Shown: positions 25,200-34,563, numbered from the stretch's first letter. The stretch: 64,000 bases of DNA from Mycobacterium neglectum (GCF_002591975.1 NZ_NVQE01000017.1:52369-116368); one strand, 5' to 3'. A program made the numbers and translations. Notes: generated by a model from the letters alone, not told the origin.

Positions 25200-27002
25200 G
25201 TGGATGCGACACCATTCGGGCACTATCAGCTGCAGGAGCTGATAGGTCGAGGCGGAATGGGCGAGGTCTACCGGGCCTACGACACCAAAACCGACCGAAT
25301 AGTCGCGCTCAAGGTGCTGCCGCCGAATATGGCGGCCGACGAGACGTTCCAGGCGCGTTTCCGTCGGGAATCGCAGGCGGCCGCCGGACTCAACGATCCA
25401 CATGTGGTGCCGATCCACAGTTTCGGTGAGATCGACGGCCGGCTCTATCTGGATATGCGGCTGATCGAAGGCCGCAACCTCGGGACCATGCTCACCGAGA
25501 CGAATGGAGCACTGGCTACGGAGTTCTCGGTCAAGGTGGCCGAGCAGGTCGCGACGGCGTTGGACGCCGCGCATGCCGCCGGGCTGATCCACCGCGACGT
25601 CAAACCGTCCAACATCCTGATCACCAACCGCGACTTCGTGTATCTGATCGACTTCGGCCTGGCGCGCAGTGCCGGGGAAGTGGGGCTGACGACGGCGGGC
25701 AGCACGCTGGGCACGATGGCGTACATGGCGCCCGAGCGGTTCGAGGGCAAGCCGGTTGACGCGACGTCGGATATCTACGCGCTGGCGTGCGTGCTCTACG
25801 AATGCCTCACCGGTGACCGGCCCTATCCGGCGAAGAGTCTCGAGCAGCAGATCGCCGGGCACATGACCCAGCCGATACCGCGCCCGTCGGCGATAGATCC
25901 GAAGTTGGCGGCGTTCGACGCGGTCATCGCCAAGGGCATGGCCAAGTCGCCGGGGAAGCGGTATCAGACGGCCGCCGAATTGGCCGCTGCCGCACGCCGT
26001 GCGTTGAATGCGCCGGTGCGAATGGCAGGCAGCGGGCGGCATTCGGCGCGACGGTCGGCCCCGACCGGTCGGCGTGTGTCCGGGCGCCTGATCGTCGTTG
26101 CCGTCGCGGTGGCTTTGGTGGTGGTCGCCGGGGGCCTCGGGGTCTGGCAGTGGCGGGGCGGGTCCGGCGGCGCCGAACCCGCGAGAGTGGCGGAGACTTC
26201 GTCGACGATGACTCCGGAGCCGCGGCCGGGCGCGGTGGCGGCGATCGCAGCCACGGTGCCAGAAGACATCAGGTCGACGGGTCGGCTGATCATCGGGGTG
26301 AATGTGCCCTATGCCCCAAACGAATTCAAGGATGCCAGCGGGACGATCGTCGGCTTCGACGTCGACCTGATGAATGCAATCACCCGAACGCTGGGTCTGG
26401 TGCCCGAGTATCGGGAGACGGCATTCGAGGCGATCATTCCCTCGGTGCGCGGCGGCGACTTCAACGTCGGGATGTCGTCGTTCACCGACACCAAGGAGCG
26501 TGAGGAGTCGGCCGACTTCGTCACCTACTTCGAGGCGGGCACGCTGTGGGCGCAACGACCAGGCGCGGGAGTGGATCCGAACAGTGCGTGCGGGTTGTCC
26601 GTCGGTGTCGCATACCCGTCTTTGCAAGAGGCCGAAGAGATTCCGGCCAAGAGCGACGCGTGCGTCGCTGCCGGGCAGCCACCGATCGACAAGAAGGTGT
26701 TCGTCAGCCAGGACGATCTGACCGCGGCGCTGATCAACGGAGAAGTCGAGGCAATGTCGGCGGATTCACCGGTGACGTTGTTCGCGATCAAGACGTCGGG
26801 CGGCGAGCTGGAAACGGCGGGCGAGGTGTTCGACTCGGCACCCTACGGGTGGCCCGTGCCCAAGGGTTCAGGGCTGGCGCAATCGCTGCTGAAGGCACTC
26901 GAACACCTGATTCAGACCGGCGAGTACAAGACCATCGCGACCATGTGGGGTGTCGAGAAGGGCATGATTCTCACCCCGACGATCAACGGCGCGGCGAAGT
27001 GA
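25200..27002 (+). CDS. Receptor Ser/Thr protein kinase fused to a periplasmic amino-acid-binding (SBP_bac_3) domain
   Basis: A 600-aa bitopic membrane protein. The kinase domain (about 8-270) is complete: GRGGMGEVY glycine loop, Lys38, HRDVKPSN (131-138), DFG (151-153), APER (177-180) and activation-loop Thr residues. A Gly/Val helix at about 297-317 crosses the membrane. Residues about 354-590 form a family 3 solute-binding fold (GRLIIGVNVPYAPNEFKD, GFDVDLMNAITRTLG, then ESADFVTYFEAG), like glutamine/glutamate-binding proteins. Ligand binding outside likely regulates kinase activity inside; ligand and targets are unknown. GTG 25200 was chosen for GAGGAG 6-8 nt upstream. Confidence 0.9.
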   Translation: MDATPFGHYQLQELIGRGGMGEVYRAYDTKTDRIVALKVLPPNMAADETFQARFRRESQAAAGLNDPHVVPIHSFGEIDGRLYLDMRLIEGRNLGTMLTETNGALATEFSVKVAEQVATALDAAHAAGLIHRDVKPSNILITNRDFVYLIDFGLARSAGEVGLTTAGSTLGTMAYMAPERFEGKPVDATSDIYALACVLYECLTGDRPYPAKSLEQQIAGHMTQPIPRPSAIDPKLAAFDAVIAKGMAKSPGKRYQTAAELAAAARRALNAPVRMAGSGRHSARRSAPTGRRVSGRLIVVAVAVALVVVAGGLGVWQWRGGSGGAEPARVAETSSTMTPEPRPGAVAAIAATVPEDIRSTGRLIIGVNVPYAPNEFKDASGTIVGFDVDLMNAITRTLGLVPEYRETAFEAIIPSVRGGDFNVGMSSFTDTKEREESADFVTYFEAGTLWAQRPGAGVDPNSACGLSVGVAYPSLQEAEEIPAKSDACVAAGQPPIDKKVFVSQDDLTAALINGEVEAMSADSPVTLFAIKTSGGELETAGEVFDSAPYGWPVPKGSGLAQSLLKALEHLIQTGEYKTIATMWGVEKGMILTPTINGAAK

Positions 27003-27111
27003 TCCGCACCCTCTGAAAATCTGACCGGCGGCACCGCAGTGATGACATTGTTATCCACAGGTGCCGCCTTGCTGCGCGAACTCCGCTCTAACAGCCGCGA
27101 TACTGGGGGAG

Positions 27112-28077
27112 ATGGCCACGACGACCAACAGCCGACCGACCCCGGGTTCCAGACACGCCCGCTCGAAAGGGAATCGCCCCCGCCGATCTCGTGTGTTGGT
27201 TGTGATTATCTGCGTCCTTGCGGCCGTCGGAATCGTCGGCGGCGGCTACGTCATCGGCCGCGACATCGGGTCGGCGCCGACGTCCACCGAGAGCAGCGCG
27301 GTGGCGCCACAGCCATCGGCATCACCTCCGCTGACGGCAACACTCACACCCGCACCCGCCGACAGCGGAGCGTTCGCCACCGAGTTCGCTGCACTTGCCG
27401 CCGAACTGAACGCGCAAGTGGGCATTGTCGTGCGCCCCGTCGGTGCCGGGCCCGAACCGGTGACGGCGGGCGAGTGGAGCACCGGAACCGCGTGGTCGAC
27501 CATCAAGGTGCCGCTGGCGATCGCCAGGCTCCGCGAGACCGACCCGCCCGAGGTCACCGAGGCGATGCGCGCCGCCATCACGCAATCGGATAACGATGCG
27601 GCCGAATCGATTTGGGCGAGCCTGGGCGACCCGGCCACCGCGGCGGCGAAAGTCGAAGCAGTGCTCTCCGAGGCCGGCGCACCGACCACCGTCGAATCGC
27701 AAAAGGTCAGGCCGGAGTTCACCGCGTTCGGGCAGACGATATGGTCCCTCACCGACCAGGCGACCTTTCTCTCCTCGGCGGCGTGCAACAACGGGGACCA
27801 GCCGATCATGGATCTGATGGGACAGATTGCGCCCGATCAGCTTTGGGGTCTCGGCCAGATTCCTGGCGCGAAATTCAAAGGCGGCTGGGGCCCGTCGCCA
27901 GAAGGCAACTACCTCGTCCGCCAGTTCGGAGTGATCCCGGTGAACGACGGGCTGGCGGTCGTCGCAGTGGCGTTGGAGCCGAATTCCGGTGCATTCGACG
28001 ACGGCACACAGGCTTTGACGCGAATCGCGACGTGGCTCCAGGAGCGCACCGACCTGCTCCCGGTCGGCAACTGCTAG
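27112..28077 (+). CDS. Membrane-anchored class A beta-lactamase-like protein
   Basis: A 321-aa protein with a basic N-terminus, one transmembrane or signal-anchor helix (about 28-46) and a Pro/Thr/Ser linker. The extracellular domain has class A beta-lactamase motifs in order: STIK (129-132), SDN (159-161) and KGG (256-258), but no clear ExxxN omega loop. It may be a penicillin-interacting or inactive family member rather than a true lactamase. GGGGGA precedes the ATG. It is co-directional with the kinase/solute-binding fusion 109 nt upstream, and shares a CTAG stop with the converging second kinase. Confidence 0.83.
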   Translation: MATTTNSRPTPGSRHARSKGNRPRRSRVLVVIICVLAAVGIVGGGYVIGRDIGSAPTSTESSAVAPQPSASPPLTATLTPAPADSGAFATEFAALAAELNAQVGIVVRPVGAGPEPVTAGEWSTGTAWSTIKVPLAIARLRETDPPEVTEAMRAAITQSDNDAAESIWASLGDPATAAAKVEAVLSEAGAPTTVESQKVRPEFTAFGQTIWSLTDQATFLSSAACNNGDQPIMDLMGQIAPDQLWGLGQIPGAKFKGGWGPSPEGNYLVRQFGVIPVNDGLAVVAVALEPNSGAFDDGTQALTRIATWLQERTDLLPVGNC

Positions 28078-29672
28078 TACAGGTAAACGACGGCGTCGCG
28101 GCCGCCGGTGCAGGTGATGAACGCGTCGCCGGGGCGTGCGACGCACTCCATTACGAAATTCGGCCCATTACAACCGGTTCCGTCGCCGAGCACGCTGCGA
28201 CAATCGACGGCTCCGGGGGCCAGCACCTGGCGGCGATCACGGCTGGCGTCGCTGAATGTCGACCAGTACGCGCGCAGAACACTCTCGGTGAAAAGGCACG
28301 ACGTGTCGGCTGAACCCCTGCGCGCATGCGTACCGACGTCGTTGCGGCCCGGGAGTGAGAAGTCCCCCGTGCAGCTTGTCGGATTGGCGCTGGTGTCCCT
28401 GCCGACCAGCGGTGGCGGCGGTGGCGACCCCACCGACAGCGGATTCTCGGTGGGACCCGGGCTAGGGCCTGGCCCTTTCGAATCCGTATCCGTACCGGGT
28501 CGCCGCACCGGCGGATCGGGGAGATCGGGCGACTCGGCGACTGGCTGCTCCTCGCTGGTGACCATTCCGATCGCGATCCCGATGCCGCCCAACACCACCG
28601 CCGCGACGGCCGCGATGACGACCGGCATCAGCCACTTGCGCGACGGAGCGGCCGGCGCCGTCGGCGGTGCTGTTGTGGGCGGTGGTACGCGGTACGGCGG
28701 CTGAGGTGGCACGACGTCAGTCGGTCGCTGCGTCGTCGGATTACTGAACCCCGCAGCGGGTCCCCCGTAGTTCGGGGCGTAATGCTGGGCGTGTTGGGCT
28801 GGCGCCTGCACCGTCGGACCCGGGGTCATCCCGACGACGGTGTCGGATTCCTGCGCGCGCTGTGCCGCTCGGCCCAACGCCCCACAGCTTCCGTAGCGGT
28901 CATCGGGCTCTTTCGCCATGCCGCGGGCGATGACGTCGTCGAACGCCGTTGACAGGGCCCCGTTGACGAGGCTGGGCCGCGGTGGCGGCATGAACAGATG
29001 CGCCGTGGTGATCTGCTCGATGCTTCCCGATGGGAACGGAGCTTCGCCGGTGAGGCATTCGTACAGAACGCACGCGAGCGCGTAGACGTCGACCGCTGGA
29101 GTCGCTTCTCGGTCGCGGAATCGTTCCGGAGCCATATAGGCGAAGGTGCCGATGTGCATTCCGGTCATCGTCAGACCGCTCTCACCCTTGGCCGAGGCGA
29201 TGCCGAAGTCGACGAGGTAGGGGAAATCCGAAGGTGTGACGATGATGTTCTGGGGCTTGACGTCCCGATGCACCAGGCCTGCGGCATGGGCCGCATCCAG
29301 CGCGGCGGCGACCCCGCCGATGATGAACGACGCCCGCGCGGGGCGCAGCGGCCCGGCGATCAGCAAGTCCTCCAACGTCTGTCCATCGACGAGTCGCATG
29401 TCGATGTACGGGTGCCCGTCGATCTCGCCCCAGTCGTGGATCGGAATCACGTGTGGTTCTTGAAGAACGGCGGCCGCCCGCGATTCACGCTGGAAACGGG
29501 TCCGGAACTTCTCGTCCTGCCAGAACTGCTCCGCGAGGATCTTCAGCGCGACCGTGCGGCCCTTATTGGTGTCCTCCGCCCGGTACACCTCGCCCATACC
29601 GCCACGGCCCAGCAGTCCGGTGAGTCGGTAATGGCCGAACATCTGGCCCACCCGTGAGTTACCTGAAGCCAA
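28074..29672 (-). CDS. Receptor Ser/Thr protein kinase, PknE/PknH-like
   Basis: A 532-aa transmembrane kinase. GRGGMGEVY, Lys44, HRDVKPQN (from 135), DFG (155-157) and MAPERF show an intact catalytic domain. A long Pro/Gln/Thr-rich juxtamembrane region runs from about 285 to 346 and a transmembrane helix spans about 348-371. The external domain of about 160 residues has six Cys (PTSCTG, DTSCLF, VDCRS, TGCNG, MECVA, ITCTG), probably three disulfides. TTG is used as start because GAGGAGGTGGG lies about 8 nt before it and no ATG precedes the kinase domain. Its partners are unknown. Confidence 0.9.
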   Translation of the reverse strand: MASGNSRVGQMFGHYRLTGLLGRGGMGEVYRAEDTNKGRTVALKILAEQFWQDEKFRTRFQRESRAAAVLQEPHVIPIHDWGEIDGHPYIDMRLVDGQTLEDLLIAGPLRPARASFIIGGVAAALDAAHAAGLVHRDVKPQNIIVTPSDFPYLVDFGIASAKGESGLTMTGMHIGTFAYMAPERFRDREATPAVDVYALACVLYECLTGEAPFPSGSIEQITTAHLFMPPPRPSLVNGALSTAFDDVIARGMAKEPDDRYGSCGALGRAAQRAQESDTVVGMTPGPTVQAPAQHAQHYAPNYGGPAAGFSNPTTQRPTDVVPPQPPYRVPPPTTAPPTAPAAPSRKWLMPVVIAAVAAVVLGGIGIAIGMVTSEEQPVAESPDLPDPPVRRPGTDTDSKGPGPSPGPTENPLSVGSPPPPPLVGRDTSANPTSCTGDFSLPGRNDVGTHARRGSADTSCLFTESVLRAYWSTFSDASRDRRQVLAPGAVDCRSVLGDGTGCNGPNFVMECVARPGDAFITCTGGRDAVVYLY

Positions 29673-29843
29673 CTCGGTCCCACCTCCTCACCAGCAGTAT
29701 CCGTCGCGCGTAGGGCCTGCGCCCGGTGTTCGGGCCATGCAGTCCTGCCGACGCCGGGGTAAATCGCCTAATCTTCCTGCTGAAGCCCGGTGGAAGCGGC
29801 AAAGTTGGGCAAACGGTTCGGCACTGACAAGGGGTAAAGGCAA

Positions 29844-31259
29844 GTGAAGGCTCGGTTCGCGCTGACGATCGCGTGTGCGGCGTTGCTGCTGACGGCGTGC
29901 ACACCGACCGTGGTCAACGGTCGCGCGACGTCCATGCTCTTCAACCCCGACCGGGTCGGCGGCCTGCCCGTCACCGAGGGGCCGAGCGGTCCCCGACCGA
30001 ATGCGCCGCCGCCCGAGGGCACCGTCGAGTACACCGACGACGGCCCGATGGATCGCTTGGCGCTGTTGTCGGTCAACGATATTCAGGAATTCTGGGCGAA
30101 GAATTACGCGAATTATCTTCCCGGCGAGTTCGAGCCGGTGGACACCCTCGCGTCCTACGACTCGGAAGATCCGATGAGTCCGGAATTGTGCGGGTCGGAC
30201 ATGTACCAGAGCCCCAATGCTGCGTTCTGCTTTCGGCTCAACACGATGATCTGGGACCGCGGAGTCTTTTTGCCGGTCGCGCAGGAGTACTTCGGTGACA
30301 TGGGCGTCGTCGGGGTGATCGCCCACGAGTACGGACACGCGCTGCAGTGGATGGCCGGGATTGCCGACCTGGACACTCCCGGTCTGGTCAGAGAACAGCA
30401 GGCTGACTGCTTTGCCGGCGTGTACCTGCATTGGGTGGCCGCCGGAGATTCATCGCGATTCACATTGAGCACCGGCGACGGTCTCAACCATGTGCTCGCC
30501 GGGGTGATCTACATCCGCGACCGTTTGGAGGGTGGCCCCTCGGACGATCCACACGGTTCTGCCCTCGACCGGGTCAGCGCCTTTCAACTGGGCTTCACAG
30601 GAGGCGCCGATCAGTGCGCCGCAATCGACATGGACGAGATCACCAGGCGGCAGGGCGATCTGCCCGAACACGTGACCTTCGGATCCGATACCCAGTCACT
30701 GGACAGTCCCATCAACGACGACACCCTCTCGCAGTTGATGGAGGTGCTCGGCACGACCTTCCAGCCGTCCGAGCCTCCGACGCTGACCAGCGACCGGTCC
30801 GAATGCACCGGGGCCACGGTCACCGAACCGACGGCGTATTGCCCCGAGTCCAACAAGATCTTCGTCGACATGCCCGCTCTGGAAGCGGCAGGCGCACCCC
30901 GCAACGAGGAAGACGATGAGGTTCTGGTTCAAGGTGATAACACGGCGTTGTCGATAGTGACGTCCCGCTACGCGCTGGCGGTGCAGAAAGAGCGCGGCGT
31001 GAAGATCGACACACCGGTGGCGGCACTGCGCACGGCGTGTCTGACCGGGGTGGCGCAAGGGCAGATGACCGAAGGCGACGGCGCCGATTTCATCTTGTCG
31101 CCGGGCGACACCGATGAGGCGGTCGCGGGGCTGCTGGCCAACGGCCTGGCCGCCAGCGACGTCAACGGCGTCCCGGCGCCCGCGGGATTCTCCCGGATAC
31201 TTGCCTACCGGCTCGGATTGTCCAGTGATCTCGACGAGTGTTTCGAGCGGTTCTCATGA
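29844..31259 (+). CDS. Putative neutral zinc metallopeptidase lipoprotein
   Basis: A 471-aa predicted lipoprotein (lipobox LLTAC, Cys19). The zinc site HEYGH (161-165) and downstream EQQAD (184-188, third ligand) identify the neutral zinc metallopeptidase (YpfJ-like) superfamily. A long C-terminal half (from about 270) carries a second region with Cys pairs and no known motif. It acts outside the membrane. GTG 29844 has AAGGGG-type upstream sequence. The next gene starts inside its stop codon (ATGA), so the two are translationally coupled. Confidence 0.88.
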   Translation: MKARFALTIACAALLLTACTPTVVNGRATSMLFNPDRVGGLPVTEGPSGPRPNAPPPEGTVEYTDDGPMDRLALLSVNDIQEFWAKNYANYLPGEFEPVDTLASYDSEDPMSPELCGSDMYQSPNAAFCFRLNTMIWDRGVFLPVAQEYFGDMGVVGVIAHEYGHALQWMAGIADLDTPGLVREQQADCFAGVYLHWVAAGDSSRFTLSTGDGLNHVLAGVIYIRDRLEGGPSDDPHGSALDRVSAFQLGFTGGADQCAAIDMDEITRRQGDLPEHVTFGSDTQSLDSPINDDTLSQLMEVLGTTFQPSEPPTLTSDRSECTGATVTEPTAYCPESNKIFVDMPALEAAGAPRNEEDDEVLVQGDNTALSIVTSRYALAVQKERGVKIDTPVAALRTACLTGVAQGQMTEGDGADFILSPGDTDEAVAGLLANGLAASDVNGVPAPAGFSRILAYRLGLSSDLDECFERFS

Positions 31260-31879
31260 CCCGCCCACCAGATCAGGGCCAGGGCGGCGAACCGTGGTGG
31301 GCGCGCCCCGGCGGCGCGCACCAGCCCGGGAGACCCGCGTATCCGCCACCGTCGCAGCCGCGTCCGTCTTACCCGCCTCGGCAGCAGCCGCGTCCGCCTT
31401 ACCCGCCGCCACCGCCGCAACCGCAACCGCCGCGGCCGTACTACCCGCCGCCGCAGCAGCCCGGGTGGCAGCCGTCGCCACAGCAGTACGGCCAGCAGCC
31501 TGCGCCGTCACCGCCCCCTGCGCCGCCGCCACCCGCCAAACCGTCGCGCCTGCCGATGTTGGCCGGTGCCGCCGTCGCGATCGTCGTGATCGGGGCGGTG
31601 GCGTTGGTGGGCGGGCTCTGGGTGACCGGGTTCTTCGGCAGCGGCACTGTTCTCGATGTCGGCCAGGCTGAGGCTGGTGTGACGCAGATTCTCAGCGATC
31701 CGATCAACGGCTATGGCGCCAACGATGTTTCGGCGGTCAAGTGCAACGGCGGGAAGAACCCGGAGGTCGAAGTGGGCCAGGGCTTCTCGTGTGACGTGAC
31801 CATCAACGGTGCGAAACGCACAGTGCAGGTGGTCTTCCGAGACGATGTCGGTACCTACGAGGTCGACGGTCCGCGGTAG
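31256..31879 (+). CDS. DUF4333 protein with Pro-rich cytoplasmic tail
   Basis: A 207-aa single-pass protein. Residues 1-95 are a Pro/Gln-rich low-complexity tail (repeats of PYPPPxxP type), followed by a transmembrane helix (about 101-124). The external DUF4333 domain has a Cys pair (AVKCNG and FSCDV) likely to be disulfide-bonded and a C-terminal beta strand VQVVFRDDVGTYEV. DUF4333 proteins are frequent in mycobacteria and uncharacterised. The ATG overlaps the metallopeptidase stop codon, suggesting that the two products function as a pair. Confidence 0.88.
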   Translation: MTRPPDQGQGGEPWWARPGGAHQPGRPAYPPPSQPRPSYPPRQQPRPPYPPPPPQPQPPRPYYPPPQQPGWQPSPQQYGQQPAPSPPPAPPPPAKPSRLPMLAGAAVAIVVIGAVALVGGLWVTGFFGSGTVLDVGQAEAGVTQILSDPINGYGANDVSAVKCNGGKNPEVEVGQGFSCDVTINGAKRTVQVVFRDDVGTYEVDGPR

Positions 31880-31882
31880 TAG

Positions 31883-32575
31883 TTAGCGGAGCCCCGCTTC
31901 GATGGCGGCGACGGTTTCTGCCCCCTCGGGCCCGCAGCTCAACGGGAGGTCCACGGTGCCGGCTGCCAACAGCGTTTCCACACGGTAGCGGAGATCCCCG
32001 GAGGTGATGTGTCGGTAGAGGTCGGCGCCAGGACAAGTCGTACTCGGGCTGAAGTCACGGTGACCGGCGAGGGTCTCAGTTTGGATACCGAATTGCTGTG
32101 CGGCCGAAGCTAATACAAGAGCTGTGCCATTCAGCTGTTCTTCCGACACTTCTTCTTGGTCGAAGTCTCCCTCACAGACGACGAGGAAGTGACCGGTCGG
32201 GTCGTAGCTCGTCGCGGTGTCTCCCACCAAGTCGGGACTGCGAAGCTGGTAGATGTTCCCGTGGCGGTCGACGCTGAAGTGATAGGCGATGTCGATCCAC
32301 CCTTGAGTGGCCTGGTGGTAGCGCTGGTGTTGGCGCAGGCGAGCGGGGGCGTTCGCGTTGTCGCCGAGGACCACTTCGGTGTGGTGGACCGTCATGCGTT
32401 CGAGTGTGTGCGCCCTGCCCCCGGGGCGGGCAGCGGCAGCGCCCCACGCGGTCCGACACAAAATCTCATGCGCGGGCGCGGCGGAGCTCGTCAGTGGTGA
32501 GGCGATCGGCGCGACGGTCGCCGCCAGTCCGGCGCCGCCGAGCCAGAGCAGCCGGCGACGGCTCAGATGGTCCAT
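31883..32575 (-). CDS. Tat-exported N-acetylmuramoyl-L-alanine amidase / PGRP-fold protein
   Basis: A 230-aa protein with a twin-arginine signal (SRRRLLWLGG) and an amidase_2/peptidoglycan-recognition domain. Zinc ligands are suggested by MTVHHTE (first His), a His in LAGHRDFSPSTTCPG (second) and the Cys of that motif (third). YHFSVDRHGNIYQ is also typical of the family. It would cleave the amide between muramic acid and the peptide stem at the cell wall. ATG 32575 was chosen because TATCCT (32583-32588) lies 7 nt upstream and the Tat signal starts there. It is followed convergently by the DUF4333 gene. Confidence 0.9.
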   Translation of the reverse strand: MDHLSRRRLLWLGGAGLAATVAPIASPLTSSAAPAHEILCRTAWGAAAARPGGRAHTLERMTVHHTEVVLGDNANAPARLRQHQRYHQATQGWIDIAYHFSVDRHGNIYQLRSPDLVGDTATSYDPTGHFLVVCEGDFDQEEVSEEQLNGTALVLASAAQQFGIQTETLAGHRDFSPSTTCPGADLYRHITSGDLRYRVETLLAAGTVDLPLSCGPEGAETVAAIEAGLR

Positions 32576-32655
32576 GACGGTCAGGATAAGCAGGTGTCCA
32601 CTGGGCGGCGTCATCAATTGATGACGCGCTGCAGAAGGGTTGTGCCTCCAGCCCG

Positions 32656-34011
32656 CTAGGGCAGAACGGTTCGCATCAACATCACGTTGTACTCGGACCA
32701 CAGGGACACGTTGTAGTAGAGCTCCTTGCCCGTCGACCACGGATGTAGGAACGGCGCGTAGATACCGCCGGGGAACTGCATCGACGGCACCAGCAGCCGC
32801 TCCGGACTCCACGGCCCCTGGGGCGCGGACGCGGTTCTCATGACCATGTCGTTGGCGCCGTTGCCGTACATCACCAGGTACTGGTTCAGATGCTTGTTGA
32901 ACTGCCCCGACATCTCGCTGACCGGTCCGGGGATCACCGGCGTCGCGGCGCCGGGATTGCCAGGCACCCACGAGTTCGAAGCCGAACTCCAGTACTCGTA
33001 TCGGCGAAGATCCGGCACACCTGCGGGCAGGACCCGCGAAATGTAGGCCGCGCCGCCGCGCCCCGACGGGGTGCCGAACGAGTAGATGTAGGGATCACCG
33101 GGCCCCGGCTTCATGAACGCGCCCTGCTGGAAGTTCTCGTTGCCCGCGACGTACTGAACCCGGTCGACGCTGTTCGGCGAGGACGGACGGATCGAGTCCG
33201 GATAGACACCCCAGTGCTCACCGTTGTCCGGCGACACCGCGATGCCCGAGAAGTTCGTCGTCCACCGGCCGTCACTGTCCCAACTCTTGATCGACATGAA
33301 GTTGAGGTACTGGGTGTTGCCGACCGCGATGCCGGCGGTGGGGATGATGCCCTTCTCCGTCGGTGAGTACTTGATGCTGTTGATGATCTGCTTCGAGAGT
33401 CCCTGCGACCACAGGGGCGAACTCGTGGCGGAGACGGTGTTGGACAGCGCGCCGTCGCGGCTGCGGAACAGCACGTTGTAGCGCCATTGCTGGCCTCGCA
33501 CACCGCAATAGCCGTAGGTGTCGCCGAAGGCCATCAGCACCTCGCCGCTGCCGTTGTCCCACATGATGCCGAGGTCGGTGCCGGTGACGGCGAACCGGTT
33601 GACGGTGTCGTTCGGGCTCTGTGGCCCGGTCACCCAGCCGACGAGCGACGTGCCGGGCGGTGCGGGCGGCGGCGCAGGCGGGTCCACGGGGTTCGCATCC
33701 GGAACCGCGGGTCGGGCGGGGTCGACGACAGCGGCTCGTTGTTCGATCTGCGCGGACCGTGCGGTGCCGGGGATCTGCCCAAGGCTGGGCAGCGCGGCAC
33801 CGTCCTCCGCACCGGTCGGTCGTTGCCCTCTCGGTGGCCCACCTCCCGGCAGATCCGGAGTCTCGCCGGTGTTGGACGCCGCAGGCGGTTGGATGGCTGC
33901 CGCGGCACCGCTGCAGGGCTGGGCGAAAGCGGCTGGTGCGACGCCGATGGCGACGGTCAGTGCGGTCGCCGATACCACCGATAGCGATGCGATGAGATGA
34001 CGCGGCGGCAT
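32656..34011 (-). CDS. DUF4185 (GH183) secreted arabinanase-like protein
   Basis: A 451-aa protein with a Sec signal peptide (cleavage near AAFA-QP) and a Pro/Ala-rich linker to about residue 125. The C-terminal 320-residue five-bladed-propeller-like domain contains LGIMWDNGSGEVLMAFGDTYG, a DUF4185 hallmark. Some DUF4185 members (family GH183) are established endo-D-arabinofuranases acting on mycobacterial arabinogalactan or lipoarabinomannan. Activity in this copy is inferred. It is co-directional with the amidase gene 80 nt downstream, consistent with joint wall remodelling. Confidence 0.85.
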   Translation of the reverse strand: MPPRHLIASLSVVSATALTVAIGVAPAAFAQPCSGAAAAIQPPAASNTGETPDLPGGGPPRGQRPTGAEDGAALPSLGQIPGTARSAQIEQRAAVVDPARPAVPDANPVDPPAPPPAPPGTSLVGWVTGPQSPNDTVNRFAVTGTDLGIMWDNGSGEVLMAFGDTYGYCGVRGQQWRYNVLFRSRDGALSNTVSATSSPLWSQGLSKQIINSIKYSPTEKGIIPTAGIAVGNTQYLNFMSIKSWDSDGRWTTNFSGIAVSPDNGEHWGVYPDSIRPSSPNSVDRVQYVAGNENFQQGAFMKPGPGDPYIYSFGTPSGRGGAAYISRVLPAGVPDLRRYEYWSSASNSWVPGNPGAATPVIPGPVSEMSGQFNKHLNQYLVMYGNGANDMVMRTASAPQGPWSPERLLVPSMQFPGGIYAPFLHPWSTGKELYYNVSLWSEYNVMLMRTVLP

Positions 34012-34345
34012 GTCACACCTTTCGTGGCACGACGTCGTCTAGACGTCATAGCTGGCTGATGTGACGATAGTGATCAGTGGGATAATTGTGACTACTGATA
34101 CCCGGATGGGTACGCTTCCGTTACCGTGTCGCAACGGTGGGTCTTGTTTCGCGCAGCGGCCTTTCAGAAGTATTGCCGCGAAGGGGAAGTCAATCGAGTC
34201 GTTCACAGGGTGGGCGCCACCGCGGTCGGCCAATGCACCAAAGTGACTGAGGCACAGCCGAATACGTTTAATCCCCTGACCGTGTTACCCTTATCTCGGG
34301 TGTCTGTTTCGGCATCCGTTTGCAGAATGAGAGTGGTAGAAAAGT
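34012..34345. other. Intergenic region upstream of cspA
   Basis: A 334-nt gap holding the divergent starts of the DUF4185 gene and cspA. It contains two copies of GACGTC separated by GTCTA (34031-34047) and a long leader-like stretch in front of cspA, as is common for cold-shock genes. Weak TATCGT- and TTATCT-type -10 candidates exist, but none has a good -35, so no promoter is called. Confidence 0.4.
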
Positions 34346-34549
34346 ATGACGCAGGGAACTGTGAAGTGGTTCAACAGCGATAAGGGCTTCGGCTTCATCG
34401 CTCCGGATGGCGGAGCGGACGATGTTTTCGTTCACTTCAGCGAAATCCAGGGAAACGGTTACAAGTCGCTCGAGGAGAACCAGCGCGTTGAGTTCACCGT
34501 CGAGCAGGGGGCCAAGGGCCCGCAGGCTGTCGGTGTGACAGCCGTATAA
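34346..34549 (+). CDS. cspA: Cold shock protein CspA
   Basis: A 67-aa single cold-shock domain that binds single-stranded RNA/DNA and melts RNA secondary structure. The RNA-binding motifs KGFGFI (RNP1) and VFVHF (RNP2) are intact, and GTVKWFN opens the domain. The length is normal. It is monocistronic: a long upstream leader region precedes it and an intrinsic terminator follows 15 nt after the stop. Confidence 0.97.
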   Translation: MTQGTVKWFNSDKGFGFIAPDGGADDVFVHFSEIQGNGYKSLEENQRVEFTVEQGAKGPQAVGVTAV

Positions 34550-34563
34550 GTAAATCTTCGTCG

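Noticed and set aside
31330..31560. Low-complexity repeats suggesting a tandem repeat or PE/PPE element
   Set aside because: They are codons of the Pro-rich tail of the DUF4333 protein and not a separate repeat element.
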